A stretch of DNA of 64,000 bases from Desulfobacter postgatei 2ac9 (GTDB taxonomy: Bacteria; Desulfobacterota; Desulfobacteria; Desulfobacterales; Desulfobacteraceae), in the NCBI RefSeq assembly GCF_000233695.2, contig NZ_CM001488.1, positions 398,049 through 462,048 on the forward strand, written 5' to 3'. A program made the translations under genes and the position numbers. Shown piece after piece: positions 38,900-48,494 of this stretch. Under the pieces are notes generated by a model. The model was given only the letters and a program-made list of their open reading frames with translations. It had not been told where the DNA came from and made no database searches. Numbering within the stretch: the first letter of the stretch is position 1; the number at the start of each line of letters is the position of its first letter.

Positions 38900-39475
38900 T
38901 TATCCTGATATGTCTCCGACCACCTCTAAAAGATGATGAACAATTTTGGCCGTAACCCCCCATATTACCACATCCTTATATGGATAGGTCAGCTCCATAA
39001 CACCGGGGTTGTGACCGGCATAGCCTTTTTCACGGTGGGTCTGCCAGAGCGTTTCAAACGGAATTTCAAGCACCATTGAAATTTCTTCGGTATCAAAAAC
39101 GAGGTCATCTTTCCGGTTCCAGACACCTGTAAATGCCTGGATGTCCCGGTTTTTCACGGTCTGAAAATGGCCCAGCGATCCGATATACTGCACATTATCA
39201 GAAACAATGCCTGTTTCTTCGTAAAGTTCACGAAAGGCCGCCTGCCTGGCCGAAGCGTCTGTTTTGTCCACGTGTCCGCCGGGAAAAGCCATCTGGTTGC
39301 GCCAGACATATCCCTCCCGGTCCGCTTTCCGGATAAACAGCAGGGCAGGTTCCCGGCTGAAAAGAAAGAGCGCCATTACGGTTGTGGGCTTAAACAGCGC
39401 AGGATCCGGGGGCGGCGGGTGGGCGGCCGAGGAAATGGCGGAATGAATTTTTTCAATATATGAGGAGGTGTTCAT
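38900..39475 (-). CDS. Nudix hydrolase, CoA-pyrophosphatase-like
   Basis: A 191-residue Nudix enzyme. The Nudix box reads GGHVDKTDASARQAAFRELY followed by EETG; an Asp replaces the first Glu of the consensus, while the essential REL and EETG residues are present. The preceding LLFIRKADREGYVWRNQMAF segment resembles the NudL/YeaB group that cleaves coenzyme A, so CoA diphosphate cleavage is likely but not certain. Single gene between two oppositely oriented neighbours. Confidence 0.82.
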   Translation of the reverse strand: MNTSSYIEKIHSAISSAAHPPPPDPALFKPTTVMALFLFSREPALLFIRKADREGYVWRNQMAFPGGHVDKTDASARQAAFRELYEETGIVSDNVQYIGSLGHFQTVKNRDIQAFTGVWNRKDDLVFDTEEISMVLEIPFETLWQTHREKGYAGHNPGVMELTYPYKDVVIWGVTAKIVHHLLEVVGDISG

Positions 39476-39567
39476 GAACTATCCTTTTAAACAATGTCCA
39501 TTAGTCAAATTTACAATCTTAATCTGCCCTTGTCAAACCGGGGCTTTTTGAATTTTAACCCGTTATC

Positions 39568-39598
39568 TTGACAATTGGTTTTTTGCGACAATTATTAT
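39568..39598 (+). promoter_or_regulatory. Putative promoter of htpG
   Basis: TTGACA (39568-39573) and, after a rather long 19-base spacer, TATTAT (39593-39598), about 50 bases upstream of htpG. No CIRCE element was found, so heat control by HrcA is not indicated. Confidence 0.4.
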
Positions 39599-39646
39599 TA
39601 AAAATTTAATTTTAATTGTTAAACTGTTAAGTCCTTAGGAGATATA

Positions 39647-41569
39647 ATGGCAGAAAAAAAAACCAGACAATTTAAAACCGAAGTCCAGCAGCTTTTGCAT
39701 CTGATTATCCACTCTCTTTATTCCAATCAGGAGATTTTTATCCGGGAGTTGATTTCAAACGCCTCGGATGCCATTGACAAGGCCAGGTTCAAGGCACAGA
39801 CAGAACCGGATCTGTTTTCAGATGACAATGATTACCATATCCGCCTGGCTGCGGATAAGGAAGCCAAGACCTTCACCATTACGGATAACGGTATCGGCAT
39901 GACCTTTGACGAGGTCAATGACAATATCGGCACCATCGCCCAATCCGGCACCGCCGCCTTTATGGAAGCCCTGGAAAAATCAAAAAATGAAACAGGCCTC
40001 TCCCCGGAACTCATTGGCCAGTTTGGCGTGGGCTTTTATTCTGCGTTTATCGTGGCAGACAAGGTGCGTCTGGACACCAAAGCCCCGGGCCAGGAAAAGG
40101 GTGTACGGTGGGAATCCGACGGCAAGGGCGAATATACCCTTGAAGAGATTGACAAGGAAAAACGGGGTACGCAGATTACCTTATTCCTCAAAGATCCGGA
40201 AGAGGGAGAGCAGGATTTCACCGAAGAGTACACCATCCGCCACATTGTTAAAAAGCATTCCGATTTTGTCACCTATCCCATCATCATGAACGTGGAGACC
40301 AGCGAGCCTATTCCTGAAAATGAGATCATCAGGGATAAAGACGGCAAGCCCATCGGGGAGACATATCGGAAAGTCAAAAAAGACGAGACCTTGAACTCCA
40401 TGAAAGCCATCTGGGCCAAATCCAAGGACGATGTTACCGAGGATGAACACAAGGAGTTTTATAAGCACATTTCCCATAACTGGGATGACCCCTGTGAAAT
40501 TATTCACAAAAAGTTTGAAGGGGTGACCGAATATGATGTGCTTATGTATCTTCCCTCCAAGGCCCCCTTTGATCTGTTCCGGGCGGAACGTAAACACGGC
40601 ATGCAGCTTTACTGCAAACGGGTGTTCATCATGGATGACTGCAAGGAGCTTTTGCCCGAGTACTTGGGATTTGTCCAGGGCGTTGTCGATGCTCCGGATT
40701 TGAATCTTAATGTCAGCCGAGAGATTCTGCAGGAAGACCGCCTAGTCAGAAATATCCGCAAGAACCTGGTTAAACAGATTTTTTCCGTGCTTGAAGGCAT
40801 GGAAGATGAAAAATATATTCAATTCTACGAGGAGTTCGGCCAGGCACTTAAGGCCGGTATCCCCACGGATTATGACAACAAGGAACGGCTGGCATCGTTG
40901 CTGCGTTACAAAACCACCAAGTCCGGCGATAAATATGTAACCCTTGACCAGTACATTGAGAATATGAAAGAGGACCAGAAAGAGATTTACTATATCACAG
41001 GTGAAAATCTGGCCTCCCTTCTCAATTCCCCTTTGCTTGAGGCGCTCAAGGCAAAGGACTACGAAGTCCTTCTCATGGTGGACCCCATTGATGAATGGGT
41101 GACCCAGTCCCTGCCCGAATACAAGGAGAAGAAACTGAAAAGCGCTGAAAAAGGCGATCTTGACCTGGAGAAGGTGGATGACGAAAAGAAAAACGAGTAT
41201 TCAGCACTGCTCTCTTTTCTTAAAGGCAAGCTGGAAAGCAAGGTCAAGGATGTGGTGGTCTCCAAACGGCTCAAGAACTCTATCTCCTGTCTGGCAGGCG
41301 ACGAGTGGGCCATGAGCGCTTACATGCAGAAAATTCTGAAAGCCTCGGGTCAGAAAGCCCCGGATCAGAAACGCGCTTTGGAGGTCAATGTCAATCATCC
41401 GGTTATGGAAAAGATCAAGTCCGTATTTGAATCCGATACGACCAATCCGGTGCTTACGGACTATTGTGATCTGCTTTATGATATTGCCGTGATTTCCGAA
41501 GGCGGCAAGCTTGATAATCCGTCACGATTTTCCGCCCTTGTAGGAGATCTCATGGCAAAATCTATATGA
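39647..41569 (+). CDS. htpG: Chaperone HtpG (Hsp90)
   Basis: ATP-dependent Hsp90 chaperone. N-terminal GHKL domain: [48 protein letters not shown]. Middle domain: [20 protein letters not shown] and [20 protein letters not shown]. The C-terminal dimerisation part is present, and the length of 640 is typical. TAGGAG precedes the ATG. The stop overlaps the rimO start by 4 bases, so it heads a four-gene operon. Confidence 0.97.
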   Translation: MAEKKTRQFKTEVQQLLHLIIHSLYSNQEIFIRELISNASDAIDKARFKAQTEPDLFSDDNDYHIRLAADKEAKTFTITDNGIGMTFDEVNDNIGTIAQSGTAAFMEALEKSKNETGLSPELIGQFGVGFYSAFIVADKVRLDTKAPGQEKGVRWESDGKGEYTLEEIDKEKRGTQITLFLKDPEEGEQDFTEEYTIRHIVKKHSDFVTYPIIMNVETSEPIPENEIIRDKDGKPIGETYRKVKKDETLNSMKAIWAKSKDDVTEDEHKEFYKHISHNWDDPCEIIHKKFEGVTEYDVLMYLPSKAPFDLFRAERKHGMQLYCKRVFIMDDCKELLPEYLGFVQGVVDAPDLNLNVSREILQEDRLVRNIRKNLVKQIFSVLEGMEDEKYIQFYEEFGQALKAGIPTDYDNKERLASLLRYKTTKSGDKYVTLDQYIENMKEDQKEIYYITGENLASLLNSPLLEALKAKDYEVLLMVDPIDEWVTQSLPEYKEKKLKSAEKGDLDLEKVDDEKKNEYSALLSFLKGKLESKVKDVVVSKRLKNSISCLAGDEWAMSAYMQKILKASGQKAPDQKRALEVNVNHPVMEKIKSVFESDTTNPVLTDYCDLLYDIAVISEGGKLDNPSRFSALVGDLMAKSI

Positions 41570-42897
41570 AAATTTATCTTGAAAGCCTGGGTTGTTCCAG
41601 AAACCAGGTGGACAGTGAGATTATGCTTGGCCGGTTGGTCGCCGCCGGCCATCAGATGATAACCGATCCGGCCCAGGCTGACGCCATTATTGTTAATACC
41701 TGCGGGTTTATTTCAACCGCTTCCCAGGAGGCGGTTGATGTTATTTTGGAGATGGCGGAATTTAAAACCACCGGTTCGTGCCGGCGGCTGGTCGTCACCG
41801 GCTGTCTTGTTCAGCGATATAAGGATGACCCGGATCTTTTGGACAGTCTGCCGGAGGTGGATGCTTTTTTAGGCACCGCAGCCTGTGACCATATCGTAAA
41901 AGCCGTGGAAAATACCGACAAGATGCCGTTTACCCTGTTTCCGGAGCCCGACGCCCGGCAGGTAGACACCCCTGTGCAGGCCCGGGAGCTTCTTAATGAA
42001 AAAATCGCTTACATCAAAGTGTCCGAAGGATGCAGCCGCCACTGTACCTATTGCATTATTCCCACGCTGCGGGGACGCCAGCGTTCCCGGCCTATAGAGC
42101 TGATCTGCAGGGAGGCTTCTGCCCTTCTGGATAAGGGGGTTAAGGAGATCATTCTCACAGCGGAAAACACTACCGATTACGGCCTGGATCTGGCTGGCCC
42201 GGCCTTTCATACGGTTCTTGAAAAAACTTCAAAAAAGATGGCTCAAAAAGATCCGTCCGCCTGGCTTCGATTCCTATATACCCATCCGCATACCCTTGAT
42301 GAACGGGTCATTGAAGCAGTGCAACGCCATGCCAACATCTGTTCATACTATGATGTGCCCATCCAGCATGCCCATGATGAGGTCCTAAAACGCATGGGCC
42401 GACCCTATACCGGGCAGGATCTTATCCGGCTTTTTTCCGATATCCGTCGCCTCGATCCGGACGCCGCGTTAAGGACCACCATAATTGTCGGATTTCCCGG
42501 AGAAACAGATCAGCAGTTCAAGGACCTTTTGGCGTTTATACAGGAGGTCGAATTTGATTTTCTGGGTGTTTTCACCTATTCAGACTCCCAAGATCTGCCC
42601 GCCCACAAGTTAAGCGGTCATATCCCTGAAGATGTGGCGGAATTGCGGCACGACACCATTATGGCAGCCCAGGCCAAGATTTCCGAAAAACGCAATGCCC
42701 GGCATGTGGGCCGTGTGTATCCGGTTCTTGTGGAAGAAAATCCAGAAGACGGGGTATACATCGGCAGAACCCCGTTCCAGGCCCCGGAAGTGGACGGGGT
42801 GACATTTATTTATTCAGATGGACTGGACACAGGTAGTCTGGTTCAGGTAAAAATAACCGATGCATTTGAATATGATATTGCCGGGGAGATGGTGTGA
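41566..42897 (+). CDS. rimO: Ribosomal protein S12 methylthiotransferase RimO
   Basis: Radical SAM enzyme that adds a methylthio group to Asp of ribosomal protein S12. It has the UPF0004 N-terminal domain with three cluster cysteines ([39 protein letters not shown]), the radical SAM motif [20 protein letters not shown] and a C-terminal TRAM domain. The family hallmark after the SAM barrel reads [11 protein letters not shown] instead of the more common Gln-Asp-Thr version. The length of 443 is normal. In E. coli, YcaO assists this modification; a YcaO gene is at 17.3 kb. Confidence 0.93.
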   Translation: MKIYLESLGCSRNQVDSEIMLGRLVAAGHQMITDPAQADAIIVNTCGFISTASQEAVDVILEMAEFKTTGSCRRLVVTGCLVQRYKDDPDLLDSLPEVDAFLGTAACDHIVKAVENTDKMPFTLFPEPDARQVDTPVQARELLNEKIAYIKVSEGCSRHCTYCIIPTLRGRQRSRPIELICREASALLDKGVKEIILTAENTTDYGLDLAGPAFHTVLEKTSKKMAQKDPSAWLRFLYTHPHTLDERVIEAVQRHANICSYYDVPIQHAHDEVLKRMGRPYTGQDLIRLFSDIRRLDPDAALRTTIIVGFPGETDQQFKDLLAFIQEVEFDFLGVFTYSDSQDLPAHKLSGHIPEDVAELRHDTIMAAQAKISEKRNARHVGRVYPVLVEENPEDGVYIGRTPFQAPEVDGVTFIYSDGLDTGSLVQVKITDAFEYDIAGEMV

Positions 42898-43877
42898 AAA
42901 AAAATATAAAAAAAGAGATTCTTGCACTGGCAGGCCCTGACCTTTTGCTGGTGGAGCAGGCCCTTGAAGCGAATTTGACCCCTAATCTGGATTTGGTCAG
43001 GCAGGTGGCAGGTCATCTGCTGTTTGCCGGCGGCAAACGGCTGCGGCCCCTGCTTATGATTCATGCGGCCCGCATGTGCGGGTTTCAGACCGGACAGGAA
43101 ATCGAGTTTTCCACCATTTTTGAGTATCTTCATGCCGCCACCCTGCTCCATGATGATGTGGTGGACGGCTCTGATACACGCCGGGGTAAACCATGCGCCC
43201 ACACCCTGTGGGATGCGGCAACCGTGGTGCTCACAGGCGATTTTCTTCTGGCCACAGCGCTTGTGATTGCCGCAAAAACAAAATCACCCCGGGTCATTGA
43301 AGTGATCGCTCAAATTACAGCCGATATGTCCCAGGGCGAAATCCTCCAGATGGAAAAAAAGGGCAATCCGGACCTCTCAGAAGAGGAGTACAATGAAATT
43401 ATAGAATGCAAGACAGCCGTTCTGATCCAGGGGGCCTGTCGAACGGGTGCCATTGTGGCCGGAGTGGATGAAAATCAGGAAACCGCCCTTAAAAATTATG
43501 GCTGGCACCTGGGCATGGCCTTTCAGATGGCCGACGACCTGCTGGACTATACCGCCACAGCCGACCAGCTGGGCAAAAACCCCGGGGCAGATATGCGCGA
43601 AGGCAAGCTGACGTTGCCCCTGATTTACAGCCTTGAAAAGGCCGATGCCCTGGAACGCGAATGGATCCTGGCCGCCATGGCCCGGCCGCAGTTTGATCAG
43701 GAAGAATTTGAAAGTCTTAAAACGCGTCTGATTCGTCTGGGCGGCATTGAATATATAAACAAGCGCGCCCTTGCCCATGTGCAGTCAGCCAGGGCGGCTC
43801 TGGATATTTTTCCTCAATCCCCCTCAAAATATTTGCTGGAGCTGATTGCGGATTATTCCATCCTCAGAAAGGTATGA
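42894..43877 (+). CDS. Polyprenyl synthetase (octaprenyl/heptaprenyl diphosphate synthase-like)
   Basis: Trans-isoprenyl diphosphate synthase that builds the quinone side chain. First Asp-rich motif in LLHDDVVDGSDTRRG and second in MADDLLDYTATADQLG, with GGKRLRPLL and KTAVLIQGACRTGAI segments. The length of 327 and the sequence context favour a long-chain (menaquinone) enzyme, but chain length cannot be read directly. It starts at GTG (42894) overlapping the rimO stop. Confidence 0.9.
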   Translation: MKKNIKKEILALAGPDLLLVEQALEANLTPNLDLVRQVAGHLLFAGGKRLRPLLMIHAARMCGFQTGQEIEFSTIFEYLHAATLLHDDVVDGSDTRRGKPCAHTLWDAATVVLTGDFLLATALVIAAKTKSPRVIEVIAQITADMSQGEILQMEKKGNPDLSEEEYNEIIECKTAVLIQGACRTGAIVAGVDENQETALKNYGWHLGMAFQMADDLLDYTATADQLGKNPGADMREGKLTLPLIYSLEKADALEREWILAAMARPQFDQEEFESLKTRLIRLGGIEYINKRALAHVQSARAALDIFPQSPSKYLLELIADYSILRKV

Positions 43878-45193
43878 TCATGGTCCTTCAATTACGATTT
43901 TTATTGGTCTCATTTGTCGTTGCTGTTTTTTGTTTTCCCCTGCCCGGGGTAATGGCTGCCCGGGAGGATAGTCTCCATATCACCATCGGACAGCATAAAA
44001 TAAACGGCCAGGATACTTCAGATGCTCAAAAGGCCGCAGTGAGAGATGCCCTGGAAAAGGCTGTTCAAATTGCATTCGTCTCTGTGGTTTCCGAGCAGAA
44101 ATTGGGCGAAAATCTTGACGTTCTTTATGACCGGCTTCTTGCCCATACCATGGATTTTGTCTCCACTTACCGGGTCATCAACGGCATGGCTCACAATGGG
44201 GCATATCTTGTGGGCGTAGAATCAAAGATAAGCCTGGAACTAATGGAAAAACGTTTGCGTGATGCCGGAGTATTCAACCAGGTTCAAAACAACCCAAAGG
44301 TTCTTTTGCTCATTGCAGAACAGGGGCCTGAAGATACGCAACCCCGGTGCTGGTGGTGGCAGCCGGAAGGTAACCCCGCAGCCTCCGTTGCGGAAAAAAG
44401 CCTGAAAGTCGTATTTGAGCAGGCTCGTATCCCTTTGGTGGTGGCCGGAAACAATTATCCCGACCCCGCTGCTTATAATATCGTATTTTCTGCCATGGGT
44501 GATCAGACTGCTGCCATGGCCCTGGGGCAGGCCCTTAAGGCCGATATGGTTGTCCTTGGCCTGGCATCAGCCCGGGAGTCCGCTAATCGAATGGGCAATG
44601 AAAAAACCTTTGAGGCAGGTGTTGCTTTTACGGTGCTGGATACGGCTTCCCGGAAAGAGGTGATCCATGAAACCTCCACGGCCGCAGCCAAAAGCACAGA
44701 TACCCGGGGCGCAGACCAGGCACTTGCCCAGGCATCAGAGAGCGCCGGGCAGGCCTTGAGGGAAAAAATTGAAGGGTTTTGGGCCCAGAACATGAAAGAG
44801 GGAAAAACCTTTGATCTTTATGTGGAAGGGGATAATTTTCTGACTCGATTTATTGCCCTGAAACGTCAGCTCAAAGACATCCGGGAGATTGAAGATATTT
44901 CGCCACGGGAGCTTGGATCTTCCCATGCCATTATGGAGGTCACCTACCAAGGAACGCCAGCGCAGTTTGCCAATGCCGTGATGCTGAGAACCTTTGAAGA
45001 ATTCGGTGTTGAGGTGTCAATGGTCTTGGATGATGCGGTTAAGATAAGATTTGTGGCTTCCCCAAAAAACAACCCGGCCTCCGAGCCCTCCCAAGATGAT
45101 CCAAAAGTTATTGTCCCGCAGCCGGACACCTTTTCCCAGGGATCAGCCAAAACGACCGGCCAGGAAAATGTTCAGGAAAGACTGCAGGAATAG
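43874..45193 (+). CDS. Exported FlgT-like protein of unknown function
   Basis: A 439-residue secreted protein with an N-terminal signal (LLVSFVVAVFCFPLPGVMAA). Residues 40-140 resemble the N-terminal domain of FlgT-like outer-membrane assembly proteins (QDTSDAQKAAVRDALEKAVQ, VSTYRVINGMAHNGAYLVGV), and a later part (PKVLLLIAEQG, DMVVLGLASARES) looks like the middle domain. The C-terminus is Pro/Gln-rich. No flagellar genes adjoin it. The start overlaps the polyprenyl synthase stop (ATGA), so it is last in the htpG operon. Confidence 0.65.
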   Translation: MIMVLQLRFLLVSFVVAVFCFPLPGVMAAREDSLHITIGQHKINGQDTSDAQKAAVRDALEKAVQIAFVSVVSEQKLGENLDVLYDRLLAHTMDFVSTYRVINGMAHNGAYLVGVESKISLELMEKRLRDAGVFNQVQNNPKVLLLIAEQGPEDTQPRCWWWQPEGNPAASVAEKSLKVVFEQARIPLVVAGNNYPDPAAYNIVFSAMGDQTAAMALGQALKADMVVLGLASARESANRMGNEKTFEAGVAFTVLDTASRKEVIHETSTAAAKSTDTRGADQALAQASESAGQALREKIEGFWAQNMKEGKTFDLYVEGDNFLTRFIALKRQLKDIREIEDISPRELGSSHAIMEVTYQGTPAQFANAVMLRTFEEFGVEVSMVLDDAVKIRFVASPKNNPASEPSQDDPKVIVPQPDTFSQGSAKTTGQENVQERLQE

Positions 45194-45247
45194 CGTCAAT
45201 ATTCTTGACATAATTTCAAGGGTCTGTTAAAAGTCATATATGTTTAA

Positions 45248-45323
45248 TGGCGCGTAACTCAGTTGGTAGAGTGCTACCTCGACACGGTAGAAGTCAGCGG
45301 TTCAAGTCCGCTCGTGCCAACCA
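45248..45323 (+). tRNA. tRNA-Val (GAC) with C at position 33
   Basis: A complete 76-base cloverleaf with encoded CCA. The acceptor stem TGGCGCG/CGTGCCA has one G-T pair. The D stem is ACTC/GAGT with loop AGTTGGTA, the anticodon stem CTACC/GGTAG with loop TCGACAC, the variable loop AAGTC, and the T arm AGCGG-TTCAAGT-CCGCT. Anticodon GAC (45281-45283) reads Val codons GUC/GUU; A35, C36 and discriminator A73 fit valine identity. Position 33, nearly always T, is C here (45280). It stands alone, followed by a terminator. Confidence 0.93.
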
Positions 45324-45333
45324 TAAAAAGATT

Positions 45334-45366
45334 AAGCACTTACGGAAAACCCATAAGTGCTTTTTA
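45334..45366 (+). terminator. Rho-independent terminator after the tRNA
   Basis: Perfect 9-base stem AAGCACTTA/TAAGTGCTT with an 11-base loop, followed by a T-rich run (TTTAATTT). Eleven bases after the tRNA end. Confidence 0.75.
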
Positions 45367-45568
45367 ATTTTTGTTGCCGCTTTGTTTCAATTCGAACGTG
45401 ATTGTTGTTTTTTACTTCTCAGGGATTTTTGTACGTTTGTTGATAAGAAGCAATCTCTTGTCCTATGATACCTGACAATTCAATGTATTGAGCAGTTTAA
45501 TCTATATCAAATTACGGAATCACAATAAGCATATGATTCAAAAGACACTCAGCGCTGGTGGTAAGGTC

Positions 45569-46366
45569 ATGCCGTTCCAATACATTACAAGAGTGGCCGC
45601 CGGCCTGTTGGTGCTGCTTTTTTTTTCATCCTGTACAGTGGAAAAGCCCGTAGCGGTGGTCGATGATCCGCGGAGTCGTCAATTAGAGAAAGAAAATATA
45701 GAGAAAGAAAATACGGTTGTCGATGATTCGCGGATTCGTCAAATAGAGAAAGAAAATGCGGAGCTGACCTGCAAGTTGGCTGAGCAGAAACGGCTTTCAA
45801 AAAAATTACAGCAAAGATTGCTCACAAGGCATAAAGAAACCGATACCTGCCGGCAGGCGAACGAAAAATTGATCAAAGAACTCTCGCAAAGCAAGGCTGA
45901 GCTGGCGACCCGGGGCAGCAAACTGGAAGCGGCCACCCTTATTGCCGAGGCGACGGCCGTCATCAGCACTGTGGAACAAAAACCCTTGAATAAGTCCCAG
46001 AAAATTGTTCGGGAAAGAGCATTAGAAAACCTTAAAGAGAGTAAACAGGAACTGGCAAATGGAAACTATGAAAATGCGGCCTACTTGTCCAGAGAAGCGA
46101 TGGCGCAGGCAAAAAGCATTGATATAGGTGAAGACAGCAGCACCGCTGATATGCCGGAAAAGGAAATATTTTTTCTAACGCCCTTGCAGATGAAATTGTT
46201 TACAGCCGGGAATCTCCGGAAAGGCCCGTCTATTAAGGCGGGTGTCAAAAAAGTACTTCAAGAAGGACGCAGTGTTACTGTTGTCGGCCATAAACAGGAT
46301 TGGGTGAAAGTCAAATTGGCAGAGACTGACGAGACCGGCTGGATCCATCTCTCCCTTCTTTATTAA
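45569..46366 (+). CDS. Lipoprotein with coiled coil and SH3 domain
   Basis: A 265-residue lipoprotein: signal peptide ITRVAAGLLVLLFFSSC with the lipidated Cys at its end, a charged coiled-coil region (about 25-110), an alpha-helical middle (about 115-195) and a C-terminal bacterial SH3 domain (NLRKGPSIKAGVKKVLQEGR ... WVKVKLAETDETGWIHLSLL), which usually binds peptidoglycan or proteins. The ATG at 45569 is preferred because GGTGG lies 7 bases upstream and the signal peptide then has normal length; an ATG at 45533 and a TTG at 45488 are in frame. Near the lipobox the sequence VVDD-R-RQ-EKEN occurs twice. Convergent with the GGDEF gene. Confidence 0.75.
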   Translation: MPFQYITRVAAGLLVLLFFSSCTVEKPVAVVDDPRSRQLEKENIEKENTVVDDSRIRQIEKENAELTCKLAEQKRLSKKLQQRLLTRHKETDTCRQANEKLIKELSQSKAELATRGSKLEAATLIAEATAVISTVEQKPLNKSQKIVRERALENLKESKQELANGNYENAAYLSREAMAQAKSIDIGEDSSTADMPEKEIFFLTPLQMKLFTAGNLRKGPSIKAGVKKVLQEGRSVTVVGHKQDWVKVKLAETDETGWIHLSLLY

Positions 46367-48057
46367 GGGCTCAGATATTTTCCCGCCTCTGCCGCGTCCC
46401 TTTGTTGGTCGTCATCAGCCTGGTAAACAACCCGGTTTCGTCCCTCATTCTTGGCACGGTAGAGCGCCATATCAGCTCGCTTGACGACTTTTTGCTCATC
46501 CCCGTCCTGTTTCTGGATTCTGCCGATACCAACGGAAATGTGGACTTGGATTTCCTGATCTTCATGAATAAATTTATGGCTTGCAACGGCTTTTCGGATA
46601 CGTTCTGCCGCCTGGATGGATTCATCCATTCCGGACTCTGCAAGGATCACGAGAAACTCCTCTCCGCCGTACCGACCGGCAGAGTCGACATTACGCAGAT
46701 TTTCATCAAAGAGTTCCGCCACCTGTTTTAATACCGTGTCTCCGGCCTGGTGTCCGTATGTATCATTAACATCTTTAAAATGATCCACGTCAATCATTAA
46801 TACGGAAAATCCTGTTTTATACCGGCGATAATATTTGTAGTGATCACGCAGGATACTCATCACCTGTTTTCTGTTATTCAAACCCGTCAGAGGATCAATT
46901 GTCGCCAGTTGCTCCAGTTTTGTCTGGCTGAGCTTGAGTTTGGCCACCATTTCATTGAAAACGGTTGTTGCAAACCCAATTTCATCGTTGCGGTATACTG
47001 GAAGCCGGACATCCAGATCACCTTCGGCCACCCGTTCAGCCCCTCTGGTTAAAACCGACAGCGGCACCATGATCTGCCTGCTCAGCAGATAAGCCACAAT
47101 ACCCATCAGAACAGTAAAACAGCAGAGAATAATAATATTTCGATGACGGGCGTTGATCAGTCCGGAGAAAGCCTTTTCATAATTCTCGGTAATAAAAAGT
47201 CCCCATTCAAGTTCTCGAAACGGGACGACCAGCCCCATTAAGCGTTCACCCCTGCCGTTGACATATTCACGAAGCTTTTGGCTGTCATCAGACGGTGCCA
47301 GAGAGATTTCATTGAGCACTTTTTTGGCCCCCCTGCCGAACAGAAATTGCCGACCTGTTTTTATATCCACAAGGGCTTCATAGGTCCAGTCTCCGGAGTC
47401 TCGAAACTTCGCCGGATCCAATAAAGGCAGTAATCCCGTGAGTCTGACTTCAATCGCCAGCAATGTTTCGTATTCATAAAGTTGATCCAGAAAAAAGGGA
47501 ACACCGATCAGGATAAGGGGCGACTTGTCCCTTGAATCAATATAGGCGTTTCCCTTGAACCATTGTTTGTCTGAAATCTGTTCGATGCAATCATTGGGAA
47601 AGGGAAACGGCCGCGCCCGGCCGCCGCTTTCAGAGGCGGCGATAACAGAGCCGGTCTTGGAAAGAACAAAAATCCGGACATAATTTTTAAATTGATGCTG
47701 CAGTGTACTGAGATAGGTTTCAAGTATTTTGATATGTTGGCGCCGTTTTTTATTGTCATCCGCCTTTTTTTCAGGCGTGTTAAGATAAGCCGTAACGGTT
47801 TCCGATACAATTGACGCATTGGAAAACACGGTTAGATCATAAACCCGCTTTTTCAGCCATAGGGAAATTTCCCGTTCCATGATCTGTGCAGAGTCTGCAA
47901 ACTTTTGCTTAACCTTTTCCTCCAGCGTGGTTTGCAGCATGTTCTGGAGTAAAAGCCCCATTGACAGGGACGGTATGGCCGTAATCAATACCGCAAAAAT
48001 AAAAATTCGGTTCCTGATACTAAATAGATATCTGTTTTTATTTTTCTGTTTGCCCAT
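46363..48057 (-). CDS. Membrane diguanylate cyclase (dCache-HAMP-GGDEF)
   Basis: Makes cyclic di-GMP under control of an extracellular sensor. It has a transmembrane helix at about 16-38, a dCache-like periplasmic sensor (to about 300), a second helix (IIILCCFTVLMGIVAYLLS), a HAMP domain (VPLSVLTRGAERVAEGDLDV) and a GGDEF domain. The active loop is RYGGEEF and an inhibitory RxxD site (RNVD) lies five residues before it, so product inhibition is expected. DPLTGLNNRK and MIDVDHFKDVNDTYGH are also typical. Together with the HD-GYP protein at the left end it forms part of c-di-GMP signalling. Confidence 0.93.
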   Translation of the reverse strand: MGKQKNKNRYLFSIRNRIFIFAVLITAIPSLSMGLLLQNMLQTTLEEKVKQKFADSAQIMEREISLWLKKRVYDLTVFSNASIVSETVTAYLNTPEKKADDNKKRRQHIKILETYLSTLQHQFKNYVRIFVLSKTGSVIAASESGGRARPFPFPNDCIEQISDKQWFKGNAYIDSRDKSPLILIGVPFFLDQLYEYETLLAIEVRLTGLLPLLDPAKFRDSGDWTYEALVDIKTGRQFLFGRGAKKVLNEISLAPSDDSQKLREYVNGRGERLMGLVVPFRELEWGLFITENYEKAFSGLINARHRNIIILCCFTVLMGIVAYLLSRQIMVPLSVLTRGAERVAEGDLDVRLPVYRNDEIGFATTVFNEMVAKLKLSQTKLEQLATIDPLTGLNNRKQVMSILRDHYKYYRRYKTGFSVLMIDVDHFKDVNDTYGHQAGDTVLKQVAELFDENLRNVDSAGRYGGEEFLVILAESGMDESIQAAERIRKAVASHKFIHEDQEIQVHISVGIGRIQKQDGDEQKVVKRADMALYRAKNEGRNRVVYQADDDQQRDAAEAGKYLSP

Positions 48058-48187
48058 AGATCACTAAGGATTAAACTTCTTTCAAAAGTTAATAATAATT
48101 GATTCAATACTGTTTTTGATTTTTCTTTATACTCAAGTGCAGGTGGAGATGATAAAATTGCTTTTAATTTCTTTTATAATAAAGTTA

Positions 48188-48242
48188 TGAGTATTGAGTA
48201 GTGAGATTTAAAACAAGCTGTTTTCTCAATACTCAATACTCA
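48188..48242. repeat. Long inverted repeat in a gene-free region
   Basis: TGAGTATTGAGTAGTGAG (48188-48205) pairs with CTCAATACTCAATACTCA (48225-48242) with a single mismatch and a 19-base loop; each arm also contains the internal direct repeat GAGTA(T)TGAG. It lies in the 437-base stretch 48058-48494, which holds no convincing gene. It may be a transcription terminator for neither neighbour (both read away or end earlier) or a REP-like element. Confidence 0.7.
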
Positions 48243-48494
48243 CATCTTTTATTGTTTGTTGTGTCCGTCAAGACATGGCCGTTATAAGAAAGCCTGGGTA
48301 AGTTACTCAGATCTTTCAAGCTTTGTTGTGGGCTATGCCTGGCAGTTGATATGTCACTTCAGCCCATGGCTGTTATACAATGTCATTTTCAATGAAGGCA
48401 ACCAGATTTTTAGATCGTTCCTGTGGCGGGAGCCCTCTGGAACCTTGACGGTGCAGGAAACACACCGATTTTTTTTACCTCTTAGACGGGCTTG

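Noticed and set aside
39476-39646. CIRCE or sigma-32 signal upstream of htpG
   Set aside because: No TTAGCACTC inverted repeat and no sigma-32 consensus; only a weak sigma-70-like promoter was found.
45334-45366. Inverted repeat after the tRNA as a phage attachment site
   Set aside because: It is a simple stem-loop with a T-run; no duplicate of the tRNA 3' end and no integrase were found nearby.
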